The notes beneath the pieces are model-generated. The model saw nothing but the letters and a program-made list of their open reading frames with translations, was not told where the DNA came from and ran no database searches. From NCBI RefSeq assembly GCF_000497575.1, contig NZ_APJI01000013.1:310001-374000 (forward strand): a DNA stretch of 64,000 bases, written 5' to 3'. Shown here piece by piece: positions 1-10,418 of the stretch. Position numbers and translations under genes: made by a program. The DNA is from Afipia sp. OHSU_II-C1 (GTDB lineage: Bacteria > Pseudomonadota > Alphaproteobacteria > Rhizobiales > Xanthobacteraceae). Positions within the stretch are counted from its first letter, which is position 1. Every line of letters begins with the position of its first letter.

Positions 1-2
1 TT

Positions 3-35
3 CCGCTCGATCTCTTCCCACGCATTCTGCGCTGA
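3..35 (+). CDS. Possible C-terminal end of a TctB-like small membrane subunit (partial)
   Basis: Only the last ten codons and a TGA stop are inside the window, reading PLDLFPRILR. A small membrane subunit (TctB) normally precedes tctA in tripartite tricarboxylate transporter operons, and the stop lies 7 bases before the tctA start. The assignment rests on this position alone; the fragment is too short for a family call. Confidence 0.3.
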   Translation, partial: PLDLFPRILR

Positions 36-42
36 GGCCGTC

Positions 43-1557
43 ATGGATATTTTTGCAAATCTCGCGCTCGGCTTCAGCGTCGCGTTCTCGCCTGTCAATC
101 TCGGTCTCTGCCTGATCGGCGCGCTGGTCGGCACGCTGGTCGGCGTGCTGCCCGGCATCGGCACCATTGCGACGGTGGCGATGCTGCTGCCGATCACGTT
201 CGGCCTGCCGCCGGTCGGCGCGCTGATCATGCTTGCCGGCATCTATTACGGGGCACAGTACGGCGGCTCCACCACCTCGATCCTGGTGAATATTCCCGGC
301 GAGGCCGGCTCGGTGGTCACCGCGCTCGACGGCTTCCAGATGGCCAAGCAGGGCCGCGCTGGCCCGGCACTGGCGATCGCCGCCATCGGCTCTTTCTTCG
401 CCGGTTGCGTCGCGACGGTCCTCATTGCGCTTCTCGGCGCGCCGCTGACCAAGCTCGCGCTGGCGTTCGGCCCCGCCGAGTACTTCTCGCTGATGGTGCT
501 CGGCCTGATCTTCGCCGTGGTGCTGGCGAAGGGCTCGGTGCTCAAGGCCATCGCGATGATCGCCTTCGGCGTGCTGCTGTCGATGGTCGGCTCCGACATC
601 GAGACCGGCGCCTCGCGCATGTCGTTCAACATTCCCGAGCTCGCCGACGGTCTCGGGTTCGCCACCGTGGCGATGGGCCTGTTCGGCTTTGCCGAGATCA
701 TCCGCAACCTCGATCCCGGCGCGTCGATGGAACGCAGCCTGGTGCAGCAGAAGATTACCGGCCTGATGCCGACGAAGAAGGACCTGAAGGACTCCATCCC
801 CGCGGTACTGCGCGGCACGGTGCTGGGTTCGATCCTCGGCATCCTGCCGGGCGGCGGCGCGGTGATCGCGTCGTTCGCCGCCTACACCTTCGAGAAGAAG
901 ATCTCCAAGCAGCCGCAGCGCTTCGGCCGTGGCGCCATCGAGGGTGTCGCTGCTCCCGAAGCCGCCAACAACGCTGCGGCGCAGACCTCGTTCATTCCGC
1001 TGTTGACGCTCGGCATTCCGCCCAACGCGGTGATGGCGCTGATGGTCGGCGCGATGACCATTCACGGCATCGTTCCCGGTCCTCAGGTGATGCAGAAGCA
1101 ACCCGAACTGGTCTGGGGCATGATTGCCTCGATGTGGATCGGCAACCTGATGCTGCTGGTCATCAACCTGCCGCTGGTCGGCATCTGGGTGCGCCTGCTG
1201 CGGGTGCCTTACCGGCTGCTGTTCCCGTGCATCGTGATCTTCTGCGCGATCGGCATCTACTCGGTGAACAATGCGCCGATGGACGTGGTGCTGACGGCGG
1301 CCTTCGGCCTCGTCGGCTACTGGCTGGTGAAGCACGACTTCGAGCCGGCCCCGATGCTGCTCGGCATGGTGCTCGGCCCGCTGATGGAGGAGAACCTGCG
1401 CCGTGCGCTGCTGATCTCGCGCGGCGACTGGTCGGTGTTCCTGACCCGCCCGCTCTCCGCCACCCTGATGGCCGTCGCAGCATTCCTGCTGATCCTCTCG
1501 CTGCTTCCTGCACTGCGCAAAAAACGCGATGAGGTCTTCGTCGAGTCCGAGAACTGA
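43..1557 (+). CDS. tctA: Tripartite tricarboxylate transporter large permease TctA
   Basis: A 504-residue, very hydrophobic protein, the usual size for the large membrane subunit of tripartite tricarboxylate transporters. These carry citrate or other carboxylates across the inner membrane with an extracytoplasmic binding protein and a small membrane subunit. Family motifs are visible: LPGIG near residue 37, [14 protein letters not shown] near residues 74-87, and a second half-repeat with [11 protein letters not shown] near residue 268 and [13 protein letters not shown] near residue 325. About a dozen membrane segments are expected. The binding protein gene follows on the same strand. The substrate cannot be read from the sequence. 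Confidence 0.95.
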   Translation: MDIFANLALGFSVAFSPVNLGLCLIGALVGTLVGVLPGIGTIATVAMLLPITFGLPPVGALIMLAGIYYGAQYGGSTTSILVNIPGEAGSVVTALDGFQMAKQGRAGPALAIAAIGSFFAGCVATVLIALLGAPLTKLALAFGPAEYFSLMVLGLIFAVVLAKGSVLKAIAMIAFGVLLSMVGSDIETGASRMSFNIPELADGLGFATVAMGLFGFAEIIRNLDPGASMERSLVQQKITGLMPTKKDLKDSIPAVLRGTVLGSILGILPGGGAVIASFAAYTFEKKISKQPQRFGRGAIEGVAAPEAANNAAAQTSFIPLLTLGIPPNAVMALMVGAMTIHGIVPGPQVMQKQPELVWGMIASMWIGNLMLLVINLPLVGIWVRLLRVPYRLLFPCIVIFCAIGIYSVNNAPMDVVLTAAFGLVGYWLVKHDFEPAPMLLGMVLGPLMEENLRRALLISRGDWSVFLTRPLSATLMAVAAFLLILSLLPALRKKRDEVFVESEN

Positions 1558-1694
1558 GAACAGGAGGTGCGGCGTTGCGCCGCGCCTCTTTGCCTCTTCT
1601 AGGTATCAAGTTGAATGGACTCATCCAGCCCGGTGATGCTGAGACTGCGGGCAGGACGCATCTATCCATAATCAATAACATTCGGGAGAACGTT

Positions 1695-2681
1695 ATGAAT
1701 TTGCTTAAACGTATGCTCGCGACGTGCGGGTTCTCGGCACTGGCTGCGGCCGGCCTGGCTGCTGCGCCCGCGCAGGCGCAGGACTATCCGACGCGCAACA
1801 TCACGATGATCGTTCCGTTCGCGGCCGGTGGTCCGACCGACGTCATCGCCCGCATCGTGACCGGCCATATGCAGCAGACGCTCGGCCAGTCGATCATCAT
1901 CGAAAACGTGGTTGGCGCCGGCGGCACCACCGCATCGACGCGCGCCTCGAAGGCCGCGCCGGACGGCTACACGCTCATCACCGGCCACATGGGCACGCAC
2001 GCCGCATCGGTGCCGCTGTATCCGAAGCTGGCCTATCATCCGTCGAAGGACTTCGAGCCCGTCGGTTTGATCGCCGGCACGCCGATCCTGATCCTTGCGC
2101 GCAAGGATTTCCCGCCGAAGGATCTCAAGGAATTCGTGGCCTACCTGAAGGCCAACACCGACAAGCTCAATGAAGCCCACGCCGGCGTCGGCTCGGTGTC
2201 CTATTCGTCGTGCCAGTTGCTGGACTCGGTGCTGAAGATCAGCCCGACCGGCGTTCCGTTCAACGGCACCGGCCCGGCGATGAATGCACTGGTCGGCGGC
2301 CAGGTCGATTACATGTGCGACCAGATCGTCAACGCCGTGCCGCAGGTCAAGGGCGGCACCATCAAGGCCTATGCCGTGGCAACGCCGGAGCGCAATCCGT
2401 CACTGCCGGACGTGCCGACCACCGCCGAGGCCGGCCTGCCTGAGTATCAGGCACAGGCCTGGAACGCGATTTTCGCGCCGAAGGGCACTCCGGCGCCGAT
2501 CGTCGCCAAGCTCAACGCCGCGCTGGTGAAGGCGCTGGATGACGAGGGCGTCAAGAAGCGCCTGCTCGAGCTCGGCAGCGTCATTCCGAAGCCGGCAGAG
2601 CGCACACCGGAATCGCTGAAGACCCTGGTCGACAGCGAAATCACCAAATGGTCGGGCGTGCTGAAGCCACTTTCGAACTGA
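1695..2681 (+). CDS. tctC: Tripartite tricarboxylate transporter substrate-binding protein (TctC/Bug family)
   Basis: A 328-residue periplasmic binding protein. The chosen ATG has GGGAGA about 5 bases upstream and opens directly on a signal peptide: a basic start, a hydrophobic stretch, and AQA before the mature DYPTRNITMIVPF. The reading frame is open further upstream but that extension would bury the signal peptide. The Bug-family core PFAAGGPTDVIAR follows the mature start, and GGQVDYMCDQI lies mid-protein. It should deliver an organic acid to the TctA permease encoded 137 bases upstream. A strong terminator follows, so the transporter operon ends here. Ligand unknown. Confidence 0.93.
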   Translation: MNLLKRMLATCGFSALAAAGLAAAPAQAQDYPTRNITMIVPFAAGGPTDVIARIVTGHMQQTLGQSIIIENVVGAGGTTASTRASKAAPDGYTLITGHMGTHAASVPLYPKLAYHPSKDFEPVGLIAGTPILILARKDFPPKDLKEFVAYLKANTDKLNEAHAGVGSVSYSSCQLLDSVLKISPTGVPFNGTGPAMNALVGGQVDYMCDQIVNAVPQVKGGTIKAYAVATPERNPSLPDVPTTAEAGLPEYQAQAWNAIFAPKGTPAPIVAKLNAALVKALDDEGVKKRLLELGSVIPKPAERTPESLKTLVDSEITKWSGVLKPLSN

Positions 2682-2708
2682 TATTGTTGAAATCTAACGG
2701 GTTTGGCA

Positions 2709-2742
2709 GGGGCGGGACGTGAGTTCCGCCCCTTGTCTTTTG
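2709..2742 (+). terminator. Intrinsic terminator of the tctA-tctC operon
   Basis: A perfect 7-bp GGGGCGG/CCGCCCC stem (2709-2715 with 2726-2732) with a 10-base loop is followed by TTGTCTTTT. It starts 28 bases after the tctC stop. Confidence 0.82.
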
Positions 2743-2751
2743 TCATTTGGG

Positions 2752-2795
2752 GCATGATCTTTCGGAAACCCGGTTCCCGCTTTTCCGGATCATGC
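2752..2795. repeat. Palindromic intergenic element, REP-like, copy 1
   Basis: Outer arms GCATGATC (2752-2759) and GATCATGC (2788-2795) are perfect inverted repeats. Nested inside are CGGAAA (2763-2768) and TTTCCG (2782-2787). The 44-base element lies between the tctC terminator and thyA. From memory, palindromes ending in GCATGATC with an inner CGGAAA are abundant in Bradyrhizobiaceae genomes; that recollection is unverified here. A diverged relative lies at 10479-10521. Confidence 0.6.
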
Positions 2796-2879
2796 GCGTG
2801 CGCCGCGGGAGGCCACTTTTCAGGGTATAATTGCCCGGCCGAAATCGAATCGCGGCGCGCGTCAGGCTAAATAGGTCCC

Positions 2880-3674
2880 ATGAACCAGTATCACCACCTG
2901 CTCGAACGCATCCTCAGCGACGGCGCGGAAAAGACCGACCGCACCGGCACCGGGACGCTGTCGATCTTCGGCCATCAGATGCGGTTCAATCTGGCGTCGG
3001 GCTTCCCGCTGCTGACAACCAAGAAGCTTCATCTGAAGTCGATCGTCCACGAACTGCTGTGGTTCCTGGCGGGTGACACCAACATCAAATACCTGAACGA
3101 CAACGGCGTTCGCATCTGGGACGAGTGGGCTGACGAGAACGGCAATCTCGGCCCGGTCTATGGCTCGCAGTGGCGGTCATGGCCCGCGCCGGATGGCGGC
3201 ACAATCGACCAGATTTCCAATGTGATCGAGATGATCCGGAAAAATCCGGACTCGCGCCGTCTGATCGTCAGTGCCTGGAATCCGGCTGAAGTGGACAAGA
3301 TGGCGCTGCCGCCGTGCCATTGCCTGTTTCAGTTCTATGTCGCGAACGGCAAACTGTCGTGCCAGCTTTATCAGCGCTCGGCCGATGTGTTTCTCGGCGT
3401 GCCGTTCAACATCGCGTCTTACGCACTGCTCACGATGATGGTGGCGCAGGTGACGGGGCTGAAGCCGGGTGATTTCGTGCATTCGTTTGGCGATACGCAC
3501 CTCTATCTGAACCATATCGAGCAGGCGCGGCTGCAACTGACGCGTCCGACGCGAGCGCTGCCGACGATGAAGATCAATCCCGATGTGAAGGATATCTTCT
3601 CGTTCCGCTACGAGGACTTCAAGCTCGAGAACTACGACCCGCATCCGCACATCAAGGCCGAGGTCGCGGTTTGA
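2880..3674 (+). CDS. thyA: Thymidylate synthase
   Basis: A 264-residue enzyme, identical in length to E. coli ThyA, that converts dUMP to dTMP with methylene-tetrahydrofolate as carbon donor and reductant. The catalytic cysteine is Cys146 in [11 protein letters not shown], at the same number as in E. coli. Conserved [12 protein letters not shown] (residues 20-31), [13 protein letters not shown] and [12 protein letters not shown] are all present. Its stop overlaps the start of folA, so synthase and dihydrofolate reductase, which regenerates the folate oxidised here, are translationally coupled. The upstream Shine-Dalgarno is weak. Confidence 0.98.
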   Translation: MNQYHHLLERILSDGAEKTDRTGTGTLSIFGHQMRFNLASGFPLLTTKKLHLKSIVHELLWFLAGDTNIKYLNDNGVRIWDEWADENGNLGPVYGSQWRSWPAPDGGTIDQISNVIEMIRKNPDSRRLIVSAWNPAEVDKMALPPCHCLFQFYVANGKLSCQLYQRSADVFLGVPFNIASYALLTMMVAQVTGLKPGDFVHSFGDTHLYLNHIEQARLQLTRPTRALPTMKINPDVKDIFSFRYEDFKLENYDPHPHIKAEVAV

Positions 3675-4201
3675 ACGCGCCGACAGCTTCACGTCCGCAT
3701 ATCGTCTTTGTCGTTGCCGTCGCGGAGAACGGCGTCATCGGCCTCAATAATGCGATGCCGTGGCATCTTAGCTCCGACCTTAAACGTCTCAAGGCGATTA
3801 CGTTGGGGCACCCTGTCATTATGGGCCGCAAGACATTCGCGTCTATCGGACGCCCTTTGCCGGGCCGTACCAATATTGTCGTGACGCGCGACAAGGCCTT
3901 TCAGGCGCCGGGCATTGCGGTCGCGACATCGCTCGACGCCGCGCTCGATATTGCGCGGGGCGATGCGCTGCGGCGTTTCGTCACTGAGATCATGGTGATC
4001 GGCGGCGCCGAGATTTTTGAGCAATGGTTGACGAAGGCCGACCGGCTGGAGATCACCGAAGTTCACGCGACGCCGGAAGGCGACACGTTCCTGAAGCCGC
4101 TTGATCTCGCGGAGTGGCGGGAAACAGCAAGAACCCGCCATTCAAGGGGCGAAAGAGATACGGTCGATTTCTCCTACGTCACATATGAAAGACGGCGTTA
4201 G
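3671..4201 (+). CDS. folA: Dihydrofolate reductase
   Basis: A 176-residue enzyme reducing dihydrofolate to tetrahydrofolate with NADPH. The N-terminal half reads [14 protein letters not shown], then [15 protein letters not shown] with the active-site aspartate, then [19 protein letters not shown] for the cofactor side; [12 protein letters not shown] follows. It probably starts at a TTG overlapping the thyA stop by four bases (TTGA), with no in-frame ATG before the first conserved strand. The paired order thyA-folA fits its job of recycling the dihydrofolate made by thymidylate synthase. Confidence 0.96.
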   Translation: MNAPTASRPHIVFVVAVAENGVIGLNNAMPWHLSSDLKRLKAITLGHPVIMGRKTFASIGRPLPGRTNIVVTRDKAFQAPGIAVATSLDAALDIARGDALRRFVTEIMVIGGAEIFEQWLTKADRLEITEVHATPEGDTFLKPLDLAEWRETARTRHSRGERDTVDFSYVTYERRR

Positions 4202-4307
4202 GGGCTGCGACGCAAAGTGCCGCAGAGTGCGGCATTAACTCCGTTTCGCGATGTTTCCATTGACAAATTCGCCCCGCGCCATAGCTCTCGAAGGGCAGCG
4301 TCCTGCG

Positions 4308-4336
4308 TTGTAAGGACCGGGCGCGTCCCCTATAAG
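4308..4336 (+). promoter_or_regulatory. Candidate housekeeping promoter for hflKC
   Basis: TTGTAA (4308-4313) and TATAAG (4331-4336) are separated by exactly 17 bases, a plausible -35/-10 pair. Transcription would start near 4343, about 40 bases before the hflK start, and the GGAGGA ribosome site is at 4371-4376. Prediction by pattern only. Confidence 0.45.
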
Positions 4337-4383
4337 GCCCCAAGAGTTTGCGGAGCGCGAGCTTCGCGCGGAGGAGATCGACG

Positions 4384-5526
4384 ATGCCGTGGAAGAATCA
4401 AGGCGGAGGCCCCTGGGGCTCCGGTCCGAAGGGTCCCTGGGGCTCCGGGCCGCAATCGCCAGGACCCAAGCCGCCTGATCTTGAAGATCTTCTGCGCCGC
4501 GGCCAGGACAAGTTGCAGACGATGCTGCCGGGAGGAAACTTCAGCGGCATGGGCATAGCGCTGATCCTTGTCGCCGCATTGGCGATCTGGGGATTGTCCG
4601 GCTTCTTCCGTGTACAGTCAGAAGAACTCGGCGTGGTGCTGCGCTTCGGCAAGCATGTGCGCACGGTTCAGCCCGGCCTGAACTATCATTTGCCTTATCC
4701 GATCGAGACCGTGCTGCTGCCGAAGGCGCTGCGTGTTTCGACCCTGAGCATCGGCATGCGTGTTGTCGATGACTCGCGCCGTGGCGGTGGCACCACCATT
4801 CGCGACGTTCCCGAGGAAAGCCTGATGCTGACCGGCGACGAGAACATCGTCGACGTGGACTTCACGGTGCTATGGCGCATCAAGCCTGACGGCGTCGGCG
4901 ACTTCCTGTTCAACATCCAGAATCCGGAAGGCACCGTGAAAGCGGTTGCCGAGAGCGCGATGCGCGACATCATCGGCCGTTCGCAGATCCAGCCGATCCT
5001 CACCGGCGCGCGCACGCAGACTGAAGCGGCTGTGCTCGAACTGATGCAGAAAACGCTCGACAGCTACGGCTCAGGCATTCTGATCCAGCAGGTGCAGATG
5101 CAGAAGGTCGATCCGCCGTCGCAGGTCATCGACGCATTCCGCGACGTTCAGGCGGCCCGCGCCGACTTCGAGCGTTTGCAGAACGAAGCACAGACCTACG
5201 CCAACCGCGTCGTTCCCGATGCCCGTGGCCGCGCTGCGCAGATCCTGCAGGTCGCGGAAGGCTACAAGGAGCAGGCGGTGGCGGAAGCCAAGGGCCAAAG
5301 CGCTCGCTTCCTGAAGGTCTATGAGGAATACAAAAAGGCGCCGGACGTCACGCGGCAGCGCATCTATCTGGAAACGATGGAGCGGGTGCTCGGCGGATCC
5401 GACAAGCTCGTGCTCGATCAGGGCGCGAACGCATCGGCGCCGGGCGTCGTGCCCTATCTGCCATTGAGCGAGATTGGACGCCGCACAACGCCGGCAGCGC
5501 CGCAGCAGGGCGGGAGCAACCGATGA
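4384..5526 (+). CDS. hflK: FtsH protease modulator HflK
   Basis: A 380-residue SPFH/band-7 protein that forms, with HflC, a large membrane assembly regulating the FtsH protease. The N-terminus is rich in Gly, Pro and Trp (PWGSGPKGPWGSGP), as usual for HflK. One membrane segment follows at about residues 56-74, then the band-7 domain with LRFGKHVRTVQPGLNYHLPYPIE and a coiled region rich in Ala, Glu and Arg. I place the start at the ATG after GGAGGA rather than at an in-frame start 36 bases earlier. It overlaps hflC by four bases (ATGA), so the two subunits are coupled. Confidence 0.96.
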   Translation: MPWKNQGGGPWGSGPKGPWGSGPQSPGPKPPDLEDLLRRGQDKLQTMLPGGNFSGMGIALILVAALAIWGLSGFFRVQSEELGVVLRFGKHVRTVQPGLNYHLPYPIETVLLPKALRVSTLSIGMRVVDDSRRGGGTTIRDVPEESLMLTGDENIVDVDFTVLWRIKPDGVGDFLFNIQNPEGTVKAVAESAMRDIIGRSQIQPILTGARTQTEAAVLELMQKTLDSYGSGILIQQVQMQKVDPPSQVIDAFRDVQAARADFERLQNEAQTYANRVVPDARGRAAQILQVAEGYKEQAVAEAKGQSARFLKVYEEYKKAPDVTRQRIYLETMERVLGGSDKLVLDQGANASAPGVVPYLPLSEIGRRTTPAAPQQGGSNR

Positions 5527-6422
5527 AAAACGGCATCGCAGGTATCGTCGCTCTTTTCGTAGTTCTGGTCGCCGTTGTCGTCGGCTACAGCTCGCTGTTC
5601 ACCGTGAGCGAGACGCAGCAGGTTTTGCTTGTGCGCCTCGGCGAGCCGGTGCGCGTGGTGACGACGCCGGGCCTGAACTTCAAGGTGCCGTTCATCGACA
5701 CCGTGATCAGCATCGACAAGCGTATTCTCGATCTGGAGAATCCGGCGCAGGAAGTGATCGCGTCGGACCAGAAGCGCCTCGTGGTGGACGCGTTCGCGCG
5801 TTATCGCATCAAGGACGCGCTGCGCTTCTATCAGACCCTCGGCTCGATTCAGGCCGCCAACATCCAGCTCACGACGCTGCTGAACGCGGCGATGCGCCGT
5901 GTGCTCGGTGAAGTGACCTTCATCACCGTGGTCCGGGATGATCGCGATGCGCTGATGAGCAAGATTCGCACCCAACTCGACCGCGAAACCACCAGCTACG
6001 GCATTTCGGTGGTCGACGTGCGCATTCGCCGCGCCGATCTGCCCGAGCAGAACAGCCAGGCGGTCTATCAGCGCATGCAGACCGAACGTCAGCGTGAAGC
6101 GGCCGAGTTCCGCGCGCAGGGTGGCCAGAAGGCGCAGGAAATCCGCTCCAGGGCCGACCGCGAAGCGACGGTGATCATCGCCGACGCCAACTCGCAGGCC
6201 GAACAGGTCCGCGGTGAGGGCGACGGCGAGCGCAACCGCCTGTTCGCAGAGGCTTATGGCAAGGACGCGGACTTCTTCGCGTTCTATCGCTCGATGACCG
6301 CTTACGAGAACAGCCTGAAGAGCAACGATACGCGCTTCCTGCTGCGGCCGGATTCGGAGTTTTTCCGGTACTTCGCAAATCCGGCGGGCAAGCCTCCCGC
6401 CGCTGCGGGTTCCGCGCGTTAA
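5523..6422 (+). CDS. hflC: FtsH protease modulator HflC
   Basis: A 299-residue SPFH/band-7 partner of HflK. It has one N-terminal membrane anchor at about residues 4-25, then the band-7 domain with VRLGEPVRVVTTPGLNFKVPF and IDKRILDLENPAQEVIASDQ, and a helical Ala/Glu/Arg-rich tail with RMQTERQREAAEFRAQG. The final residues form a Pro/Ala tail. It starts inside the hflK stop. The small DUF2065 gene and the periplasmic protease that follow on the same strand suggest a membrane-protein quality-control operon. Confidence 0.96.
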   Translation: MKNGIAGIVALFVVLVAVVVGYSSLFTVSETQQVLLVRLGEPVRVVTTPGLNFKVPFIDTVISIDKRILDLENPAQEVIASDQKRLVVDAFARYRIKDALRFYQTLGSIQAANIQLTTLLNAAMRRVLGEVTFITVVRDDRDALMSKIRTQLDRETTSYGISVVDVRIRRADLPEQNSQAVYQRMQTERQREAAEFRAQGGQKAQEIRSRADREATVIIADANSQAEQVRGEGDGERNRLFAEAYGKDADFFAFYRSMTAYENSLKSNDTRFLLRPDSEFFRYFANPAGKPPAAAGSAR

Positions 6423-6464
6423 TATGCGGCGCGGAGAGCGGGATCAGGCAGGAGCCGTGTTCGG

Positions 6465-6671
6465 ATGAAGTCGATCGGGTACGGCGACCTCCTTGTCGGG
6501 GTCGGGGTCATGCTGGTTCTGGAGGGCCTGCTGTTCACGGCGCTCCCGAACTGGATGCGTTCGGCGATGAAGAGCGCGCTGTCCTCGCCGGACAACATCC
6601 TGCGCGCCGTCGGGCTTGTCTCGGCGGTGGTAGGCTTGCTTTTGATCTGGCTGGTGCGGCACCAGGGCTGA
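6465..6671 (+). CDS. DUF2065 small inner-membrane protein
   Basis: A 68-residue protein with two hydrophobic segments (about residues 8-26 and 44-63) separated by a short polar stretch. Size, GYGDLLVGVGVMLVLEG at the N-terminus and location right after hflC match the DUF2065 family (YjeT type), which commonly accompanies hflKC. Its molecular function is unknown. It begins 42 bases after the hflC stop and is followed by the degP-like gene on the same strand. Confidence 0.85.
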   Translation: MKSIGYGDLLVGVGVMLVLEGLLFTALPNWMRSAMKSALSSPDNILRAVGLVSAVVGLLLIWLVRHQG

Positions 6672-6806
6672 CCTAAAGCCGGGTTTTCGCCGTAATCGGC
6701 AGGTTGATCGCTGGAATGCCGCGCAATGGTGGTGCTTGCGCACCCGTCGCGTTCAGGCGCAATCTGGATGCAAATGATCCGCCCCCTTTCAGGAGACTTT
6801 TCGACC

Positions 6807-8324
6807 ATGTCCGATGCGTTTCAAGCATTGAGCCGCCGCCTGTTGCCGCTCGCCGCGGCTGTCGGCTTCGCCATCGTTGCGACGCCTGCGCTGGCCCGCG
6901 GACCGGAAGGCATCGCCGACGTCGCGGAGAAGGTGATCGACGCGGTCGTCAACATTTCCACCTCGCAGACCGTCGACGCCAAGAACAACGACGGCGACAG
7001 GGGCAGTGACGAGCGTGGCAACAAGCGCGGCGCCAATCCGCAACTGCCGCCGGACTCGCCGTTCAGCGAGTTCTTCGATGAGTTCTTCAAAAACCGCCGC
7101 GGCGGTCCGGACTCCAGGGGCAACTCGCCGCGCAAGGTGAACTCGCTCGGCTCAGGCTTCATCATCGATACCGACGGCACCGTGGTGACCAACAATCACG
7201 TCATCGCCGATGCCGACGAGATCAACGTCATTCTTAACGACGGTACCAAGATCAAGGCTGAGCTGATTGGCCGGGACAAGAAGAGCGACCTCGCGGTCCT
7301 GAAGTTCACGCCGCCCGAGAAGAAGATCACCGCGGTGAAGTTCGGCAATTCCGACAGCCTGCGCCTCGGCGAGTGGGTGATTGCCATCGGCAACCCGTTC
7401 AGCCTCGGCGGCACGGTCACCGCCGGCATTGTCTCGGCGCGCAACCGCGACATCAACTCGGGGCCGTATGACAACTACATCCAGACCGACGCGGCGATCA
7501 ATCGCGGCAACTCCGGCGGCCCGCTGTTCAATCTCGACGGCGAAGTCATCGGGGTGAACACCGCGATCATCTCGCCGTCGGGTGGCTCGATCGGCATCGG
7601 CTTCGCCGTGCCGTCGAAGACCGTGATGGCGGTGGTCGATCAGCTCCGCCAGTTCAAGGAAGTCCGCCGCGGCTGGCTCGGCGTCCGCATTCAGCAGGTC
7701 ACCGACGAAATCGCCGAGAGCCTCAGCATCAAGCCGGCTCGCGGCGCGTTGATCGCGGGCGTCGATGACAAGGGTCCGGCCAAGCCTGCCGGCATCGAGC
7801 CTGGTGACGTCGTCGTCAAGTTCGACGGCAAGGACATCAAGGAGATGAAGGATCTTCCGCGCGCTGTTGCCGACTCGCCGGTCGGCAAGGCCGTGGACGT
7901 CGTCATCATCCGCAAGGGCAAGGAAGAGACCAGGAAGGTGACCCTCGGCCGTCTCGACGATGGCGAGAAGCCGGTCGAGGCCTCGGCCAAGACCACCAGC
8001 CCGGTCGAGGCCGAAAAGCCTGTGACGCAAAAGGCGCTGGGCCTCGATCTCGCCGGTCTCAGCAAGGACCTGCGTGCGCGCTACAAGATCAAGGACAGCG
8101 TCAAGGGCGTGATCGTGACCGGCGTTGATGATGGGTCGGATGCTGCTGAAAAGCGGCTCAGCGCCGGCGATGTCATTGTCGAGGTCGCGCAGGAAGCGGT
8201 GACGAATGCGGCCGACGTCAAGAAACGGGTCGACCAGCTGAAAAAAGACGGCAAGAAGTCCGTGCTGCTTCTGGTGTCCAACGGCAGCGGTGAGCTGCGC
8301 TTTGTGGCGTTGGCGGTGAAGTAA
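6807..8324 (+). CDS. DegP/HtrA-family periplasmic serine protease (Do family)
   Basis: A 505-residue HtrA-type protease and chaperone for damaged envelope proteins. The chosen ATG has AGGAG 11 bases upstream and starts a signal peptide ending near ALA (residues 28-30). The catalytic triad is readable: His131 in TNNHVIAD, Asp161 in KKSDLAVLK, Ser236 in GNSGGPLFN. Residues 55-110 form a charged, flexible loop rich in Asn, Asp, Arg and Gly. Two PDZ domains follow, at about 275-370 and 410-500. Its position after hflKC and DUF2065 links it to envelope quality control. Whether it is DegP, DegQ or DegS-like cannot be settled by eye; two PDZ domains argue against DegS. Confidence 0.95.
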   Translation: MSDAFQALSRRLLPLAAAVGFAIVATPALARGPEGIADVAEKVIDAVVNISTSQTVDAKNNDGDRGSDERGNKRGANPQLPPDSPFSEFFDEFFKNRRGGPDSRGNSPRKVNSLGSGFIIDTDGTVVTNNHVIADADEINVILNDGTKIKAELIGRDKKSDLAVLKFTPPEKKITAVKFGNSDSLRLGEWVIAIGNPFSLGGTVTAGIVSARNRDINSGPYDNYIQTDAAINRGNSGGPLFNLDGEVIGVNTAIISPSGGSIGIGFAVPSKTVMAVVDQLRQFKEVRRGWLGVRIQQVTDEIAESLSIKPARGALIAGVDDKGPAKPAGIEPGDVVVKFDGKDIKEMKDLPRAVADSPVGKAVDVVIIRKGKEETRKVTLGRLDDGEKPVEASAKTTSPVEAEKPVTQKALGLDLAGLSKDLRARYKIKDSVKGVIVTGVDDGSDAAEKRLSAGDVIVEVAQEAVTNAADVKKRVDQLKKDGKKSVLLLVSNGSGELRFVALAVK

Positions 8325-8343
8325 CGCGCCAGATCAACATAAT

Positions 8344-8380
8344 AAAAAATGCCCGGCCAATGTGCCGGGCATTTTCGTTT
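8344..8380. terminator. Bidirectional terminator between degP-like gene and serB
   Basis: GCCCGGC (8351-8357) and GCCGGGC (8364-8370) form a stem flanked by an A-run on the left and TTTTCGTTTT on the right. It can terminate the rightward protease gene and the leftward serB, whose stops converge on it. Confidence 0.85.
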
Positions 8381-8404
8381 TCGGGCGGCGATCGATATGC
8401 GGTT

Positions 8405-9298
<894 letters not shown>

Positions 9299-9307
9299 GA
9301 CGGCTCG

Positions 9308-10297
9308 ATGTTGAAGGATGACGGAGACGGGAAGGGCGGCACCAAGGCCGTGCTTATCGCAGGGCCGACGGCCAGCGGCAAGTCGGCGCTGGCGCTCGCC
9401 CTTGCAGAGGCGACCGGCGGCGTCGTCATCAATACCGATTCCATGCAGGTTTATCGTGACTTGCGGATCATCACGGCGCGGCCCTCACCGGAAGAAGAAG
9501 CGCGTGTTCCGCACCGGCTGTATGGATACTGCGATGCTGCGGTGAACTGCTCAGCGGGCACATGGGTTGCGGACGCGGCGGCGGCGCTGGCGGAGGCGAG
9601 GGCAGCAAATCGCCTGCCGATCTTCATCGGCGGCACCGGGCTCTATTTCAAGGCGCTGACGCGGGGACTGTCGGCAGTGCCGCCGATCCCGCAAGAGGTG
9701 CGTGACGATGTGCGGGCGCGGATGGAGCGCGAGGGCGTCGAAGCTCTCCACGCAGAACTAGCACGGCGGGATCCTGTGTCCGGCGAAAAACTCAAACCCC
9801 GCGACAGTGCGCGCGTCGCGCGCGCACTGGAAGTGATCGAGGCGACGGGCCGTGCGCTGCCGGATTGGCATCGTGATGGATTGCCGCCGCTGCTTGAACC
9901 GGAGGGTGTGAAGGCCGTGTTTCTCGCACCCGAGCGCAAGGACCTCTATGCGCAGATCGACAGGCGTTTCACAGCGATGATGGACGCAGGCGCGCTGGAT
10001 GAGGTTGCGGCGCTGGCGGCGCGCAAGCTCGATCCGATGCTGCCTGCGATGAAGGCGCATGGGGTGCCGGCGCTGATCGGGTACCTAGCGGGCGCGATCA
10101 CGCTGGAGCAGGCGGTCTACACCGGCCAGATCGACACCCGCCACTATGCCAAGCGGCAGTTCACCTGGTTCAGGCACCAGCTCCCGGAGTTCGAATGGGT
10201 GGCCCCCGATGCGGCCCGGGAATGGCTCACCCATGCACTTTCGCTATCGCCAAATGCCGGGAAACCGGTAAGCTCGGAAAGGCAAGCGCGGGCTTGA
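9308..10297 (+). CDS. miaA: tRNA dimethylallyltransferase
   Basis: A 329-residue enzyme that adds a dimethylallyl group to A37 of tRNAs reading UNN codons. The P-loop GPTASGKS is at residues 19-26, followed by [36 protein letters not shown] and [12 protein letters not shown], all typical of MiaA. The start was placed at the ATG 11 codons before the first beta strand; the frame is open further upstream but that would overlap serB. Its stop codon lies within the -35 region of the ilvB promoter. Confidence 0.96.
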   Translation: MLKDDGDGKGGTKAVLIAGPTASGKSALALALAEATGGVVINTDSMQVYRDLRIITARPSPEEEARVPHRLYGYCDAAVNCSAGTWVADAAAALAEARAANRLPIFIGGTGLYFKALTRGLSAVPPIPQEVRDDVRARMEREGVEALHAELARRDPVSGEKLKPRDSARVARALEVIEATGRALPDWHRDGLPPLLEPEGVKAVFLAPERKDLYAQIDRRFTAMMDAGALDEVAALAARKLDPMLPAMKAHGVPALIGYLAGAITLEQAVYTGQIDTRHYAKRQFTWFRHQLPEFEWVAPDAAREWLTHALSLSPNAGKPVSSERQARA

Positions 10298-10321
10298 CTT
10301 TCGGCCTGTGGGTCGTATAAC
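10294..10321 (+). promoter_or_regulatory. Promoter of the ilvB leader transcript
   Basis: TTGACT (10294-10299) and TATAAC (10316-10321) are spaced by 16 bases, close to the housekeeping consensus. Transcription would start near 10328, 25 bases before the leader peptide start. The -35 box overlaps the miaA stop codon. Confidence 0.65.
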
Positions 10322-10352
10322 CCGCGCAACCTTTGGAAACGCTTAGACGATC

Positions 10353-10418
10353 ATGCGCAATAAAATTACCAGCCTTCTTATTACCGTCGTACCCTGGCGC
10401 ACCGCTGGGGGTAGCTGA
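10353..10418 (+). CDS. ilvB leader peptide (attenuator, Ile/Leu/Val-rich)
   Basis: A 21-residue open frame starting with ATG reads MRNKITSLLITVVPWRTAGGS. It contains two Ile, two Leu and two Val codons within nine codons (I5, L8, L9, I10, V12, V13). These are exactly the end-products of the pathway served by the downstream acetolactate synthase genes. It follows a good promoter and precedes a hairpin and an intrinsic terminator, the standard layout of a transcription attenuator. Scarcity of charged Ile-, Leu- or Val-tRNA would stall the ribosome on these codons and favour read-through. Confidence 0.8.
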   Translation: MRNKITSLLITVVPWRTAGGS